64,000 nucleotides of DNA from Tilletiopsis washingtonensis (taxonomy: Eukaryota; Basidiomycota; Exobasidiomycetes; Entylomatales): the NCBI RefSeq assembly GCF_003144115.1, contig NW_020312010.1, positions 613,314 through 677,313 on the forward strand. The letters are read 5' to 3'. The notes beneath the pieces were generated by a model. That model searched no databases and was not told the origin of the DNA. It saw nothing but the letters and a program-made list of their open reading frames with translations. Each line of letters starts with the position of its first letter. Position 1 is the first letter of the stretch. This document shows, piece after piece, positions 43,217 to 54,774 of this stretch. The position numbers and the translations under genes are program-made.

Positions 43217-44619
43217 TCACCAGCTCGACCTCAGCGTCAGCGAGCATGCTGAGGTGCTCAGTGCCCTGGTCGGCCCGACTGACGCAGGTGCGAAGGGACG
43301 CGAAGAGATGAAGAAAAGCTTGCGACGTGAGATACGTGGGCCCTGTGCAAGAGTGGCAGCATCACTCGAGTTCCTGGGACGGAGAGGATGATGAGCGCCA
43401 CATAGGTCGACGAAACCGCCGCTACGCACCGGTTTCACGTCAGCATCAGCGGCGGCGGCCGCCTGGCGAGCCTTAGAGCGCTTCTTCTTCTTCGAGACGT
43501 CGAGGCTATACTCCACGCTTGTCGAGCGCTCTCGCTTGACGTTGCCCGATGATCCTTCCCCCTTGTCGGGAGAGCCCTGGCGATGCACGACAGCCGGAGC
43601 GCCAGCAGATGCGCCTGGAGCAGGGCCGGGAGCAGGAGCATGAGCAGGTGCAGGTGCAGGAGCGCGAGCAGGCGCAGGTGTAGGAGCTCGACCTCGAGCA
43701 GGCGCAGGTGCGCGAGCCGGAGCAGGCGTAGGAGCTCGAGCCGGAGCAGGGGCAGGGGCCGGAGCGGAAGCAGCAAGAGCGCCAGCAGCAGCCGCAGATG
43801 GTCCAGCACCGGCATCCTGGGCACCGTCGGATGCGCGCGCCTTCCTCGCAGCAGTCGCGGCAAGCTTCTTGGCGGCGCGTTCCTTCTCAGCGGCGGCCAG
43901 AGCCTTGGCCTCGGCCTTGTCCTTCCGCTCGGCAGCACGCTGCTCTGCTGCATCCGCCTGCTCCTCTGCCGCACGCAGCTCAGCAGCACGCTCGTTCGCC
44001 GCCCGGAGCTCGGCAGCACGCGCCTCGATCGCTTCTAGCTCGGTGGTGCGGTGCTTGACTGCACGGTCCTCGGCCTTGCGTCTCTTCCTCTCGGCCTTCT
44101 TGACCTCAGCACTGCGCTGATCCTCGGGGTTGGCCGCTTGAGCCACTCCCGTCGCTGCTCCCGAGCCTTGAGCGAGCGGCGCGTCAGGTGCGGCACGAGC
44201 CTGCTGTCGGGCCGAACTAGGCGTCAGCGCACGCATACGGGTCACAGAGCAGAACATGTTGAGGCAAAGAAGGATCAGGGAGAGGCAAGGCCACTTACCT
44301 TCTTTGCGGCGGGCACTTCCGGCTGCTGCAGTGCGTTGGCGAGCTCACCGCCCGCCGCACGACCAGCTGGCACGCGCAACTGCTGCTGCTGCTGCTGCTG
44401 CTGCTGCTCATCCCTTTGCTGAACCGCCGGACGCAGCGGCAGCGGATGAAACGGCGGCATCGGGCGATGCTGCTGCTGCTGCGGCGCTGGCGGCTGCAGC
44501 GGCGGCGGCGGCTCCTGGGGCATTTGCTGTGCCGCACGCCCTCGCCGAGGAGGAACCTGATGCAGCCTGTTCTTCTTCGGCCCGGCCGAGTGCGTGGGGG
44601 GTGCCCCCAGAACGGACAT
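43217..44619 (-). CDS. Unknown coiled-coil protein, tandem copy 2
   Basis: Paralog of the gene at 41138. Exon 1 (44619-44299) encodes a Pro/Gln-rich head with a nine-residue poly-Q and ends PEVPAAKK at a gtaagt donor. Exon 2 starts near 44203 and encodes a charged helix (EVKKAERKRRKAEDRAVKHR onward), an APAPARAP-type repeat and VVHRQGSPDKGEGSSGNVKR, which aligns with copy 1 at VVQREAADKGEGSSRGVKRE. A basic KKKKRSKAR patch could be a nuclear signal. The Trp-rich head of copy 1 is missing. As in copy 1, a donor (gtgcgt) follows a KP near the end, so the annotated stop at 43217 may belong to a retained intron. Function unknown. Confidence 0.6.
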
Positions 44620-45138
44620 GGCAGGCGCAGAAGTGCTGATCGACGGGGACGCGCGCGTGGAAGCAGCGGCGAATGAGAGGGGTGAAGAAGAAGTCGACGG
44701 CGGAGGAGGAGAGACGGCGCCGAGGTAGGACGTGCTGCACGACGAGTTGCAGATGCAGAGCGAGCTTGCGAGATGCGCGGTGATGTGGTGGTGGGAAGGC
44801 AAGGACGCGCGCGCGGCGCTCCACGACATGACGAGAAGCGCACGGGACAGGGGCAAGGCCGCGGTCGCGCTCGTGTCGCCGCACATGTCTGTTGCCGATA
44901 GAGCCTCGCCGTGCAGCAAGACGAGACGAAGCAAAGCATTCTCTCGATGCATCATCGCAGGAGAACAGAGCCGCTTCGACGACTGCTAAGCGTATGAGCT
45001 GGCCAGACTGGGCTTGCTCTTCTCTCGACCCAGCATCACCGCGAACAGGCACAGCGTTGCAGCGCAAGAGTAGTGGTGTCATTGCTCGCATCTCATCGCA
45101 TCTCTCCCACCCGCAAGCCTCGCCACGGCCGCACTTGA
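44620..45138. other. Intergenic between the two unknown families
   Basis: 519 bases between two minus-strand genes; presumably the promoter of copy 2 and the 3' UTR of the next gene. No motif was recognised. Confidence 0.45.
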
Positions 45139-46095
45139 CTAGCCGTCCACATCTCCGAAGTAGTGCAGCGCGGCGATGAAGTTGTCGAATGAGCGTTGGC
45201 AGAAGGACTTCACGAGCTCGTCGAAGCGCTGCCGGCGGCTGAGCGTGCCGCGCTCCTCGGGGAGGCGGAAGTCGGCCAGATGGAGAGGCGCGCGGTCGCG
45301 GCCAGGCGGGAGCGCAGCGCTGATGACCTCGAAGGCGTAGTCGCGTGCCTCCTGCATGGTGGCCTGACGGTCGGTGTTGAGGCGCTCCAGCAGCGAGGCG
45401 ACGCGCGGCGAGTACGTAGGCTTCACCGACTCAGCGTTGAAGATGGCCTCCTCCCAGAAGTACTCCGCCTTGTCGACAAGCGCCAAAGCCTGCTCCGCCA
45501 GTGCAAAGGCTTCCCAGGCGCCTGCGACGTCGCCGCGGATCAGCAGTCCCTTGTGGAGCCAGAGGAGGAGGAGGGGAATCTCGCGCCAGGTGTCTCCCGA
45601 GGCGACCTCTCTGTTCACATCCGCGTGCGGCATTGCGGGAGTGGCATAATGCAGGTCATGGTTGGGGTCACCCTGGTAGATGAAGGACGTCAGCTCGTAT
45701 GCGACAGATGCGACGTCGGGCGAGCCGAGCGCATGCACACGGCGAGCAAAGTCCAGATGCAGAAGAGCTCGGCAGCGCACGGCCGAGGCGTGTACGCGAG
45801 TCGCAGAAGTATGCGAGAGGAGCACACACGCAAGCTCAGGCATAGACGCGGACAAGCTTCGCAGCATGTGTATGCCTGAACGAGGCGCAGTGCAGATGCC
45901 GACGGGCTTGGCAGCATATCGCAGACGCAACCGAGCCGACTCTACGTGCGAAAGAACACTTCGGCACGGAAACCAACTCACGATCTCCTCGTACGCCCCA
46001 TGGCCACTGACGGCGTGCACAGGGGCATGCGCTGCGGCGGAGGCCGCGCGGCCGGCCATGGCGTCGGCGGGCGCGTCAGGCGTGGAGGCCTGCAT
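45139..46095 (-). CDS. Unknown helical protein, second tandem family, copy A
   Basis: I do not recognise the family. Exons 46095-45982 and 45672-45139 give 215 aa. The 309 nt intron has no in-frame stop, so an unspliced frame is also open. It is called an intron because its gtgagt donor, ctgacg branch and ctaccag acceptor align with the stop-containing intron of the paralog at 46611. The protein is helical: TWREIPLLLLWLHKGLLIRG, an Ala-rich helix, SPRVASLLERLNTDRQATMQ, and a C-terminal block with FDELVKSFCQRSFDNFIAAL ending GDVDG. No signal peptide or membrane segment. Function unknown. Confidence 0.6.
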   Translation of the reverse strand: MQASTPDAPADAMAGRAASAAAHAPVHAVSGHGAYEEIVSWFPCRSVLSHVESARLRLRYAAKPVGICTAPRSGIHMLRSLSASMPELACVLLSHTSATRVHASAVRCRALLHLDFARRVHALGSPDVASVAYELTSFIYQGDPNHDLHYATPAMPHADVNREVASGDTWREIPLLLLWLHKGLLIRGDVAGAWEAFALAEQALALVDKAEYFWEEAIFNAESVKPTYSPRVASLLERLNTDRQATMQEARDYAFEVISAALPPGRDRAPLHLADFRLPEERGTLSRRQRFDELVKSFCQRSFDNFIAALHYFGDVDG

Positions 46096-46610
46096 GGCGC
46101 AGGTGTGGAGTGGAGCTTGAAGGCGTAAGGCGACGACGATGCAAAGACTGGACTAAGCAGTGACACGAGGAGGCGCAAGACGAGATGTGGGTGCAGAGCA
46201 GCCAAACTGGGACGGTGTGGTGGTGTGAAGGGAAGGACGCGCATGAGTCGTGAGTGCTGCCTGACGGCTGCGCGCGTGCGCGTAAGACAGGGGCGTTGCC
46301 GCCGCCTTGGCACTCGACTTCATCGGCTCACGCCCGAAGAGCAGCATCGGGCACACGCCGCTTGGAATCGTGCTCGCACGATCATACACTGGCGCCGTCG
46401 AGAGCGAGCGGCCTCTCGCTGCGGGCTCGCCAGCTTAGCGGAAGATTCAGCGACGCAGCTCGAGAGTCAGTGGTGATGGAGTGTGTCATTGCTCGCATTT
46501 CGTCGACGTTGCTCGGGCTCATCGCGCTCCCTCCCGCTCCCTTCCCGCCCGCATGCTCCACTGCGACACTGACTGCAATTGACCAGCGGCTCGAGTCCGA
46601 CTAGACGCGA
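46096..46610. other. Spacer between paralogs A and B
   Basis: 515 bases between two minus-strand paralogs. The stretch just downstream of copy B (about 46470-46560) resembles the stretch just downstream of copy A (about 45070-45125): both contain GTCATTGCTCGCATnTCnTC. This suggests a duplication unit that includes the 3' flank. No gene. Confidence 0.5.
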
Positions 46611-47470
46611 CTAGCCGTCGACGACGGACTCGAGGTAGTCCAGCGCGGCAAAGAGGTTGTCGAACGAGTACTCGCACATGTGACGCATGAAGTCGTTGAA
46701 ACGCACGAGGCGCTCCTCCTCTGACTGAAACTCCGGCTTGAGGCGAGCGAGAATGCCACCGTTCTTGGGAAGGACGTCGCCGATGGCTTCGAACGCGATG
46801 CTGCGCGCCTCATCGACCGTGTCCTCGCGGTCATACTTGAGATGCTGGAGCAGCGAACCGATCTCGGGCGAGTGAGCCATGTTCACAGGCGCAATGCCGT
46901 CATTGCTCGCGCGTGCGGCGCTCTTTCCCAGAGCTGCCGCTTGGTCGGCGAGCAAGTTGGCCGACCACGCGTTGGGAACGTCGCCGTCGTCTAGCAGGCG
47001 CTTGTGAGCGGAGAGACAGAGGATGGATACCTCGCGCAGAATCTCTGCCGGCTTCAGATGGCGCGCCAGAGATCGTTTGCCAAATCAGCCTCGATCCTAC
47101 GCTCGTCGAAGACGTCGCTGCTATTGCTGCTCTGCTTGGTAAAGGGCGTCAGCGTGGATGCTTAGACGGGGCGATTGGCGCGCGGTTTCAAGCAAGTCAA
47201 GAGCGCACATGCGAAAGAGCGACACAGTCTTAGGCAAGCGCAGTGCACATGCGCAGGTACAGACGAAGACTAGATATACATCACAGAGCCCTAGAGCGAG
47301 ACACGCACCATCTCATCATCCGACGCAGCATATCCAACTTGGTCATCGGACGACGTGACGGAGACTGCCATGCCGGCCATGGCCCCGGCAGCCGCGGCAG
47401 GTGCGGACGGAGCGGCGGCCGCAGCGGGCGCAGCAGGCGTGTCGGGCGCGCTGGGCATGGCGGTGTCCAT
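46611..47470 (-). CDS. Unknown helical protein, second tandem family, copy B
   Basis: Paralog of the gene at 45139. Three exons on minus (47470-47309, 47134-47101, 47044-46611) give 209 aa. The N-terminus is Ala/Pro-rich (MDTAMPSAPDTPAAPAAAAA). The conserved core is ILREVSILCLSAHKRLLDDG, MAHSPEIGSLLQHLKYDRED and EARSIAFEAI. The C-terminus FNDFMRHMCEYSFDNLFAAL...VVDG matches the FDELVKSFCQRSFDNFIAAL...DVDG of copy A. Exon 2 is only 34 nt; its donor (gtagga) is weak and was chosen to bypass an in-frame TGA and preserve the aligned core. No known domain. Confidence 0.55.
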
Positions 47471-48045
47471 GGCGAAGGAGAGCTTGGAGGTGTGTGAGGA
47501 GGCCAGGAGCTGGAAGCGACAGTGCAGAGCTGAGAGGCAGGTCAAAGAAGTTGAGACCAGAGACGAGGTGTGTGGGAGAAGAGGAGGAAGGACGGCCAAG
47601 GCAGAAGCTGCCTTTTGAGGCAAGGCGGCGCGTCCTCGCAGCTGCCTGTGCAGTCGCGTCGCGATGTACTCGCGTCCGCCAGGCTCTGCTCGAGGCCGCA
47701 TTTGCAAAGCGCCTTGGCTCCAGAGCTGCACCAAAAATGGCTGGGGCCCTGCACTTGAGCTTGCGCTGCGCATAATAGCCGATGTCCAGGCATGACAGCC
47801 TCAGACGGCCGCGGCGATGGCGAGCAGACGCAGGCGCAGAGAGCAACACGTCACAGAGCAACACGCCCGATGCCGGCGCGCGCGGCCCGAGCTTTCAGCA
47901 CCGCCTCGCCGCACTTTACGCGCTTCCGCGGAAGCCGCGCCCAAAATAGCCTCCGGCGCGAGCGGCCCACGCGCCCTCGACCTCGCCCTCGAGGGGCCGC
48001 TCCGTCAAGCGGCCCGTGCCACCTTCCGCTCCACCACATCGCACT
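47471..48045. promoter_or_regulatory. Divergent intergenic region
   Basis: 575 bases between copy B (-) and the NmrA-like gene (+). A CATAATAG word lies near 47771. No gene. Confidence 0.4.
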
Positions 48046-49241
48046 ATGGCCGACACATCAAGCAGCGCCACCGCAGCGCCACAGCGCATCCTCGTCGCGC
48101 TCGCCACGGGCAAGCAGGGCTCGGCCGTCGTGCGGGCACTGGCAGCGCACAACAGCGCCGAGCACACCCGCTTCGCCGTCCTCGGCTGCACACGCGATGC
48201 CTCGTCGGCCAAGGCTTCTGCACTCGCGGCACTGCCGGGCGTGACGCTGCTCGAGACGCCGTACGATGCTGCGGCGCTCTTTGCCAAGGCGCAGCAGCAC
48301 GGCCAGCGCCTCGACGGCGTCTTCTCCGTGCAGCTCTCGGCCGACACTACCTTCGAGGCCGAGGTGGCGCTCGGCTGTGCGATGGCCGATGAGGCGGCAA
48401 AGGCGCACGTGGGCCTCTTCGTCTACGCCAGCGTGCAGCGTGGAGACGTCGACAAGACAGGTGCGTCGGTGTGCCAGTGCGCCGTGCGGCGTCCGCTAAT
48501 CGATGCCATGCTAGACATCGTGCACTTTGAGTCGAAGCGCGCCATCGAGCAGTACATCGCCGACAAGCACCCGACGCTACCGTGCGCCATCTTACGTCCC
48601 GTCTTCTTCGCCGTACGTGTCGCCCTACCCTTCATTCCGCAGCCGCTGACTCTCTGCTGCACAGGACAATCTCGGCGACTACGGCTACTCCTCCAAGCTC
48701 TTTGCGGCCGCGCTCAACGCGTGCGTCAAGCGTCCACTGCAGCTCGTGGCGTGTCGCGACATCGGCATCGTCGCTGCAAAGGCCTTTGCTGCGCCGCAGG
48801 AGTGGCACGGCAAGACACTGGCGCTGGCGGGCGACGAGCTGAGCGTCAAGGAGATGGCGGAGCAGGTGCGAAGCGAATGTGGAGCCCCCAGGAGCCTGTA
48901 GCTGACGCCATTGCTCCGCTCGCAGTTCAAGCGGGTCAAGGGCACCGCCCTGCCGAGCACGAATTCCTTCCTCGGTCTCGCCCTCGTCAAGAGTGTGGCG
49001 CCGCTGCGCACCATGTTCAACGTGAGTCAAACGTGCTGCATCCTGCGTAGCGCCATGGCTGAGCACTCATGCGCGCGCAGTTCTTCAACGACGTGAGCCA
49101 CACTCTCTGCGTCCCATATGCCGCACGCTGATCGCTGACTGCTCCATCTGTCAGCCTGGATTCAGCGCAGACATCGCAAAGTGCAAAGAGGTGCACCCGG
49201 AAATGTGGACGTGGCGGGAGTATGTGGAGCACGCGTGGTGA
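48046..49241 (+). CDS. NmrA-like family NAD(P)-binding protein
   Basis: Atypical short-chain-dehydrogenase fold of the NmrA group. Members sense NADP or NAD redox state or act as reductases. Six exons (48046-48460, 48515-48612, 48665-48865, 48926-49021, 49081-49092, 49155-49241) close to 302 aa. The Rossmann start is RILVALATGKQGSAVVRAL, with the usual GATGxQG reading as ATGKQG. Further family points are DGVFSVQ, GLFVYASVQRGD, HFESKRAIEQYI, CAILRPVFFADNLG, ACRDIGIVAAKAFAAP and GKTLALAGDELSVKEMAE. Exon 5 is a 12 nt microexon (Phe-Phe-Asn-Asp) flanked by gcgcag and gtgagc. The C-terminus MWTWREYVEHAW is the typical family ending. It lies directly upstream of the NAD-biosynthetic gene at 49543, same strand. 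Confidence 0.88.
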
Positions 49242-49542
49242 GGCGGAAGCGCATCAGGCGGAGCATCAGACAATCTAGATACCATCAAAGCGGCCAGCGC
49301 CTAGGCAGCATGCGAAGCGGCAGTGGTGCAAAATTTTGAAGTGCAAAGCTCGTTGCGAGCAGTGAGGCAGCGGCAGCGAGAGCTGTGAGGTGGCAAGGCG
49401 GCGAGCCTGGACCCTGAGCCGGCGGCGGCGGCAGCGGCGCGGCGGGAATCGGGACGTGCGCCGCCGCGCGCCAGCCTCAAGCGGCGTCGACGTCGCGCGT
49501 TGCTTCCTTCCTCCGCACCACCACCTCCTCCACCGCCTCATC
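49242..49542. promoter_or_regulatory. Promoter region of the pyrophosphorylase gene
   Basis: 301 bases between two plus-strand genes. The last 40 bases are a CT/CA-rich tract (CTCCGCACCACCACC) leading into the start codon. No other element was seen. Confidence 0.45.
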
Positions 49543-51230
<1,688 letters not shown>

Positions 51231-52953
51231 GCGAGCGCTGCACCGACTGTCTCGCCCGGCAACGCTGTAGATTGCGGCGGTGAGAATGGAATGCTTTCAA
51301 CGCGCAGAGCGACGTGCAGACTGAGAGGTGCGCCATTCACGGCGTCCAGCGCACGCGGTCTAGCGCAGCTGGGAAGGGCAGGACACCTGCCGCGGCCTGT
51401 GCACACCCAGCGTCCGGTGGCGCGAGCGCGAGGGAATGGGCCCCAGCCTGCGGCAGCGTGAGTGACAGGCGATCGAAGACGCGCTCTGTCGCAGGATGTG
51501 TCTTGAGCTCCTCGGCTCCCTCTCTCGCTTCACTTCCCTTGAGCCAGCAGACGATGCGCCCGGACGGAGGCGCACGGCGCTCGGGCCGCCATCACATTCG
51601 CGTCGCGCACTTGTTGCGCTCGAGCCCCTCCGGCATGACGCTCGCCAAGCCGTGCGCTTAGGCCGCCCATCGCTCGCTCATCTCAGTCACAGATGCCTCC
51701 GTTCCTGCTTCCGCTGCACGGTCGGACTGCTCGTGGCAAAGCAAACGACGCGGCGCCGTTGCGACACGCCTATAAAGAGAGACGTGACATGCGCCGCCCC
51801 ATTCCTCTCGCTCACACTCTCGCCCTCCTCCGACAGCCGACAGCCACTCTTCCATCCCAGCCACACCCCCCCTCCTGCAGTGTTTACTGCTCGCCCTCCG
51901 CCATCCCCAGGCCTCAGACTCCTGGCCCACGGCCGTGCGGCGGGCACGTGGAGCTCCAGCGGGATTTTCAAAGCATACTGGAGCTAGTACTACGGTGCTA
52001 GCCCGGGTGCAATGCCCCCCTAGTTGTCTGATGTCGCACTCAACATTTGCGGATCTCTCAAACAAAGGCTAGTTTGCGGAGTGCAGGAGCGAGTACGGTG
52101 TGCATTTTTGCCACGCGTATGACAGCACAAGAGCGCCGCCCTGAGCTCTGCGGTAGTCCCTTGGGCAGCACTGTGCGGGGGATGCGCTAATTCCCTGTGG
52201 CAAAGTGGCCGGTTCAACACCTCAGGCCCTGACGTTTTGGACCCCTTGCGGGGCTCTCGGCTGTGCCGAGGCCTGCTTCTTGCGCTGCCAATGGAAACGA
52301 TCTTCATCTCTCGCGCGCCGCCCAGCGGGAGCAGTCTTGGACGTAGGGCTGCCTCCGTCTGCGCAGAGGCGAATGCTCGACTCGAGCTAGTGATACTCCG
52401 GGCATAAGGCCGACGAAAGTGAGTGCGGCGGCGAGGCCTCGCTGAATGAAGGCCGCAAGTTTCGCTGCCTCGATGGCTGTCGTCGGACTCGAGCGGCGCT
52501 GCAGCTCGAATCTGGAGGGCGCCACGTTGGCGAGCACCACGTCGTCCTACCAAGACCGCGAGCCCAGGCTGCCATCTCTCTGCGTGCGTAGGGCCGTAAA
52601 CCCGGGCATCGCCTGGTGGGCACCTCGCAGAGCTGGGCGCAGGAGATGGCGGCCGAGGTGCGTGTCGGCGGAGCGTGGTGCTGCTGCCCGAGGCTGGTGT
52701 ACGGGCGTGCCTCCGACCGCGAGCCTCGCCGTCGCTGCTCGTCGATCCCTCACTTTTTGGCTAGTACCGGCGGCTGCTGATCCTGTGGATCTCCGCTCGA
52801 CGTTGCAATGCATCACATCGCGCTTCGCCGTGCACGGTATGACTGCAGCGAGCAAGGCGCCACGAAGTCACGCAGCAGCTGTGCTGTCTGGAACGCCGCT
52901 GCCTGCGACGGAGTCCGATTTATGCATTGCGTGTTCCCCTTTCCTCTTCAAGT
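51231..52953. other. Tail-to-tail intergenic region, 1.7 kb
   Basis: Between the stops of the pyrophosphorylase (+) and the sirtuin (-). A TATAAAGAG word at 51770 lies 18 bases before an ATG, too close for a normal TATA-ATG spacing, and the frame that follows (about 70 codons) has no motif. CTAGTACTACGGTGCTAG at about 51983-52000 is an imperfect inverted repeat. A GGTTCAACACC word at 52211 resembles a pol III B box, but no cloverleaf fits. No supported gene. Confidence 0.5.
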
Positions 52954-54774
52954 CTAGCTCGCGGCGACGCGATGGTCATTCGGCACGCGCGCCACACCGC
53001 CGCTCTCGAGCAGACGACGCAGCACCGGGTCGTCTCGGAGGGGTCCCTTTGCAGCCAGCTGCTTGGCTGCGAGGCCGAGCGTCTCGGACGAGCCCAGCTC
53101 GACCTTCTCAATGTCGAGCCCATCGGCGCGTGTCGGGCCCTGGAGAAGGCTCAGCACGACGTCGCAGGAGCGCAACCGACAGGACTCACGATGTTGAGCA
53201 CCATCACTTTCCGCCCGGACTCGGCCATTGCGCGCACGAGGCGATACGCCGAGTACGTTGCCGTCGACGAACCGACGACGAGCATCTGCGACGCCTTCTC
53301 GACGAGCTCGAAGGAGCGGTCGCGCAGCTGATCCGGCACCGACTCGCCGAAGCTGTGCGATGGAAAGTCAGCTGCTTGCGCACGCGAAGAGCTGATCTAG
53401 CATCGACGCACAAGATGACGGCACTGCAGGGCGGCGAGTCAGCAAAGATCGAAGCGGAGCTCGTGGTTATACGCACGGCTTCAGGATCCCTCCACACGAG
53501 GGACACGGCGCGTACTTGAACGAGCTGTAGTCTGTGTCCTTGCTCAGCTCCACCTGGGTACGAGAGTGAGCCAGAGCGGAGCGCAGCAAAACGCAACGGA
53601 CGCACGTCACCGTCCGGATTCGTCTTTGGCTCCGAGCGCCGCGCCGCCATGTCCTCGGCCATGCGCTGCCATTGCGGATTGGCATCGCCCAGCATGGCCT
53701 GGTAGGCTGGCCGACTGCCACGGAAGCCGCAGCCGTGCGGATACGCCGAGCCGGTTGGCGTGTTGTGCGCTATTGGTGCTGCGCGGCGCGGCCCGGACAT
53801 GTGCGAGGAGGTGAGGTAGGAGTGCGCGCTGGCGTCTATTGGTGTCGAGCGAGCACCGGGCGAGGAGACGCAGACGACGGAGGACAGCGTGCCTGAGGAA
53901 CGTGCATGAGCGACGACAGACGGCGACACAGACGGTCGAGCGCACCATGCAGCTCGAGGATTGTAGACGCGGCAAGCGATGGAGAGGGCGAAGCGTGGTG
54001 GTGCAGGCTGTCGACGTTCTGGAGCAGGCAGCTCGTCAGCCGCGGCGCAAGAGCAAGCACGCTGCTTCAGCAGCTGGCTGCACGACTCGCCTGCGTGATG
54101 AAGTCGCCAAAGTGACCCATGCGCTGAAGCGCAGCCAGCGAGTAGTGCGTCACGTTTGGCTTCGCTCTCACTGCAGAAGCGCGATCAGCCGCGTTCGCAA
54201 GAATCTCCGAAGGGCTTGCACGCACAGACAGGCGGGTATCTAGCAGAGTGTTTGGGTGAGCTGAGCCACAAGCAGCGCCGAGCACGAGCTACTCACCCAA
54301 GGAAAGAGCGCGACCAGTATCGCTGCCTGCATCGAGGTGCTCGCAGATCAGCTCGCAGTTCCGCCGGCACGTCGCCTCAGAAGCAGACTGACCGCGCGAC
54401 GTGGCCCTTGTCTGACGCATCGGTGAACTCGTGGAAGAAGATTGGCCGATACGTCGTGTGCACAGCTGACGAACGGATCACATCAGCTCGGCGCAACGGG
54501 CGTGCGCAGCGGAGCACACGCACTGTAGTGCCCATTCTCGCCGCGATACGGCGCGATGCCAGAGTCGACCGAGACGCCCGCGCCTAGACGAAGGGTAAGC
54601 GCGCTGCTTGGCGTGCGCAGAAGCGCTGTGGGGAAGGCACGCACCGGTCATGACTAGCGTCTTGCCCGCGCCTGCGCTCAAGAAGTCTGCCACGAGCGCC
54701 GCGCCGGCCTCGAGCGTGTGCTGCACGCGGTCGCGCGGCGCCGAGACCGGGATGGAAGGAATGCTGATGCGCAT
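52954..54774 (-). CDS. Sirtuin (SIR2-family NAD-dependent deacylase, SIRT4-like)
   Basis: NAD-dependent protein deacylase or ADP-ribosyltransferase. Eleven exons on minus (54774-54645, 54583-54524, 54465-54393, 54326-54297, 54214-54091, 54018-53934, 53892-53606, 53553-53477, 53423-53412, 53352-53190, 53139-52954) close to 408 aa. NAD-site GAGVSVDSGI, then YRPIFFHEF, RYWSRSFLG, ITQNVDSLH, catalytic-His LELHGAL, CPSCGGILKP, AVIFFGESVPD, MLVVGSSTATYSAYRL and NIGPTRADGLDIEKVEL are in family order; a C-terminal VLRRLLESGG follows. Exon 9 is a 12 nt microexon. Intron 5 starts GC rather than GT. The first zinc pair is stretched: about 40 residues separate its Cys from the Cys of GCGF, unless an optional in-frame intron (near 53856-53770) is removed. 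The class II pattern suggests a mitochondrial protein, but no clear presequence is seen. Confidence 0.9.

Noticed and set aside
51693-52001. Small plus-strand frame after a TATAAAG word
   Set aside because: TATA-to-ATG spacing is only about 18 bases, and the peptide is Pro/Leu/Arg compositional with no signal peptide or homology that I can see.
52190-52225. TGGCAAAGTGG followed by GGTTCAACACC, like pol III A and B boxes
   Set aside because: The two boxes are adjacent rather than 30-60 bases apart, and no cloverleaf can be drawn.
52446-53519. 357-codon plus-strand open frame
   Set aside because: It overlaps conserved sirtuin exons on the other strand and has no domain of its own.
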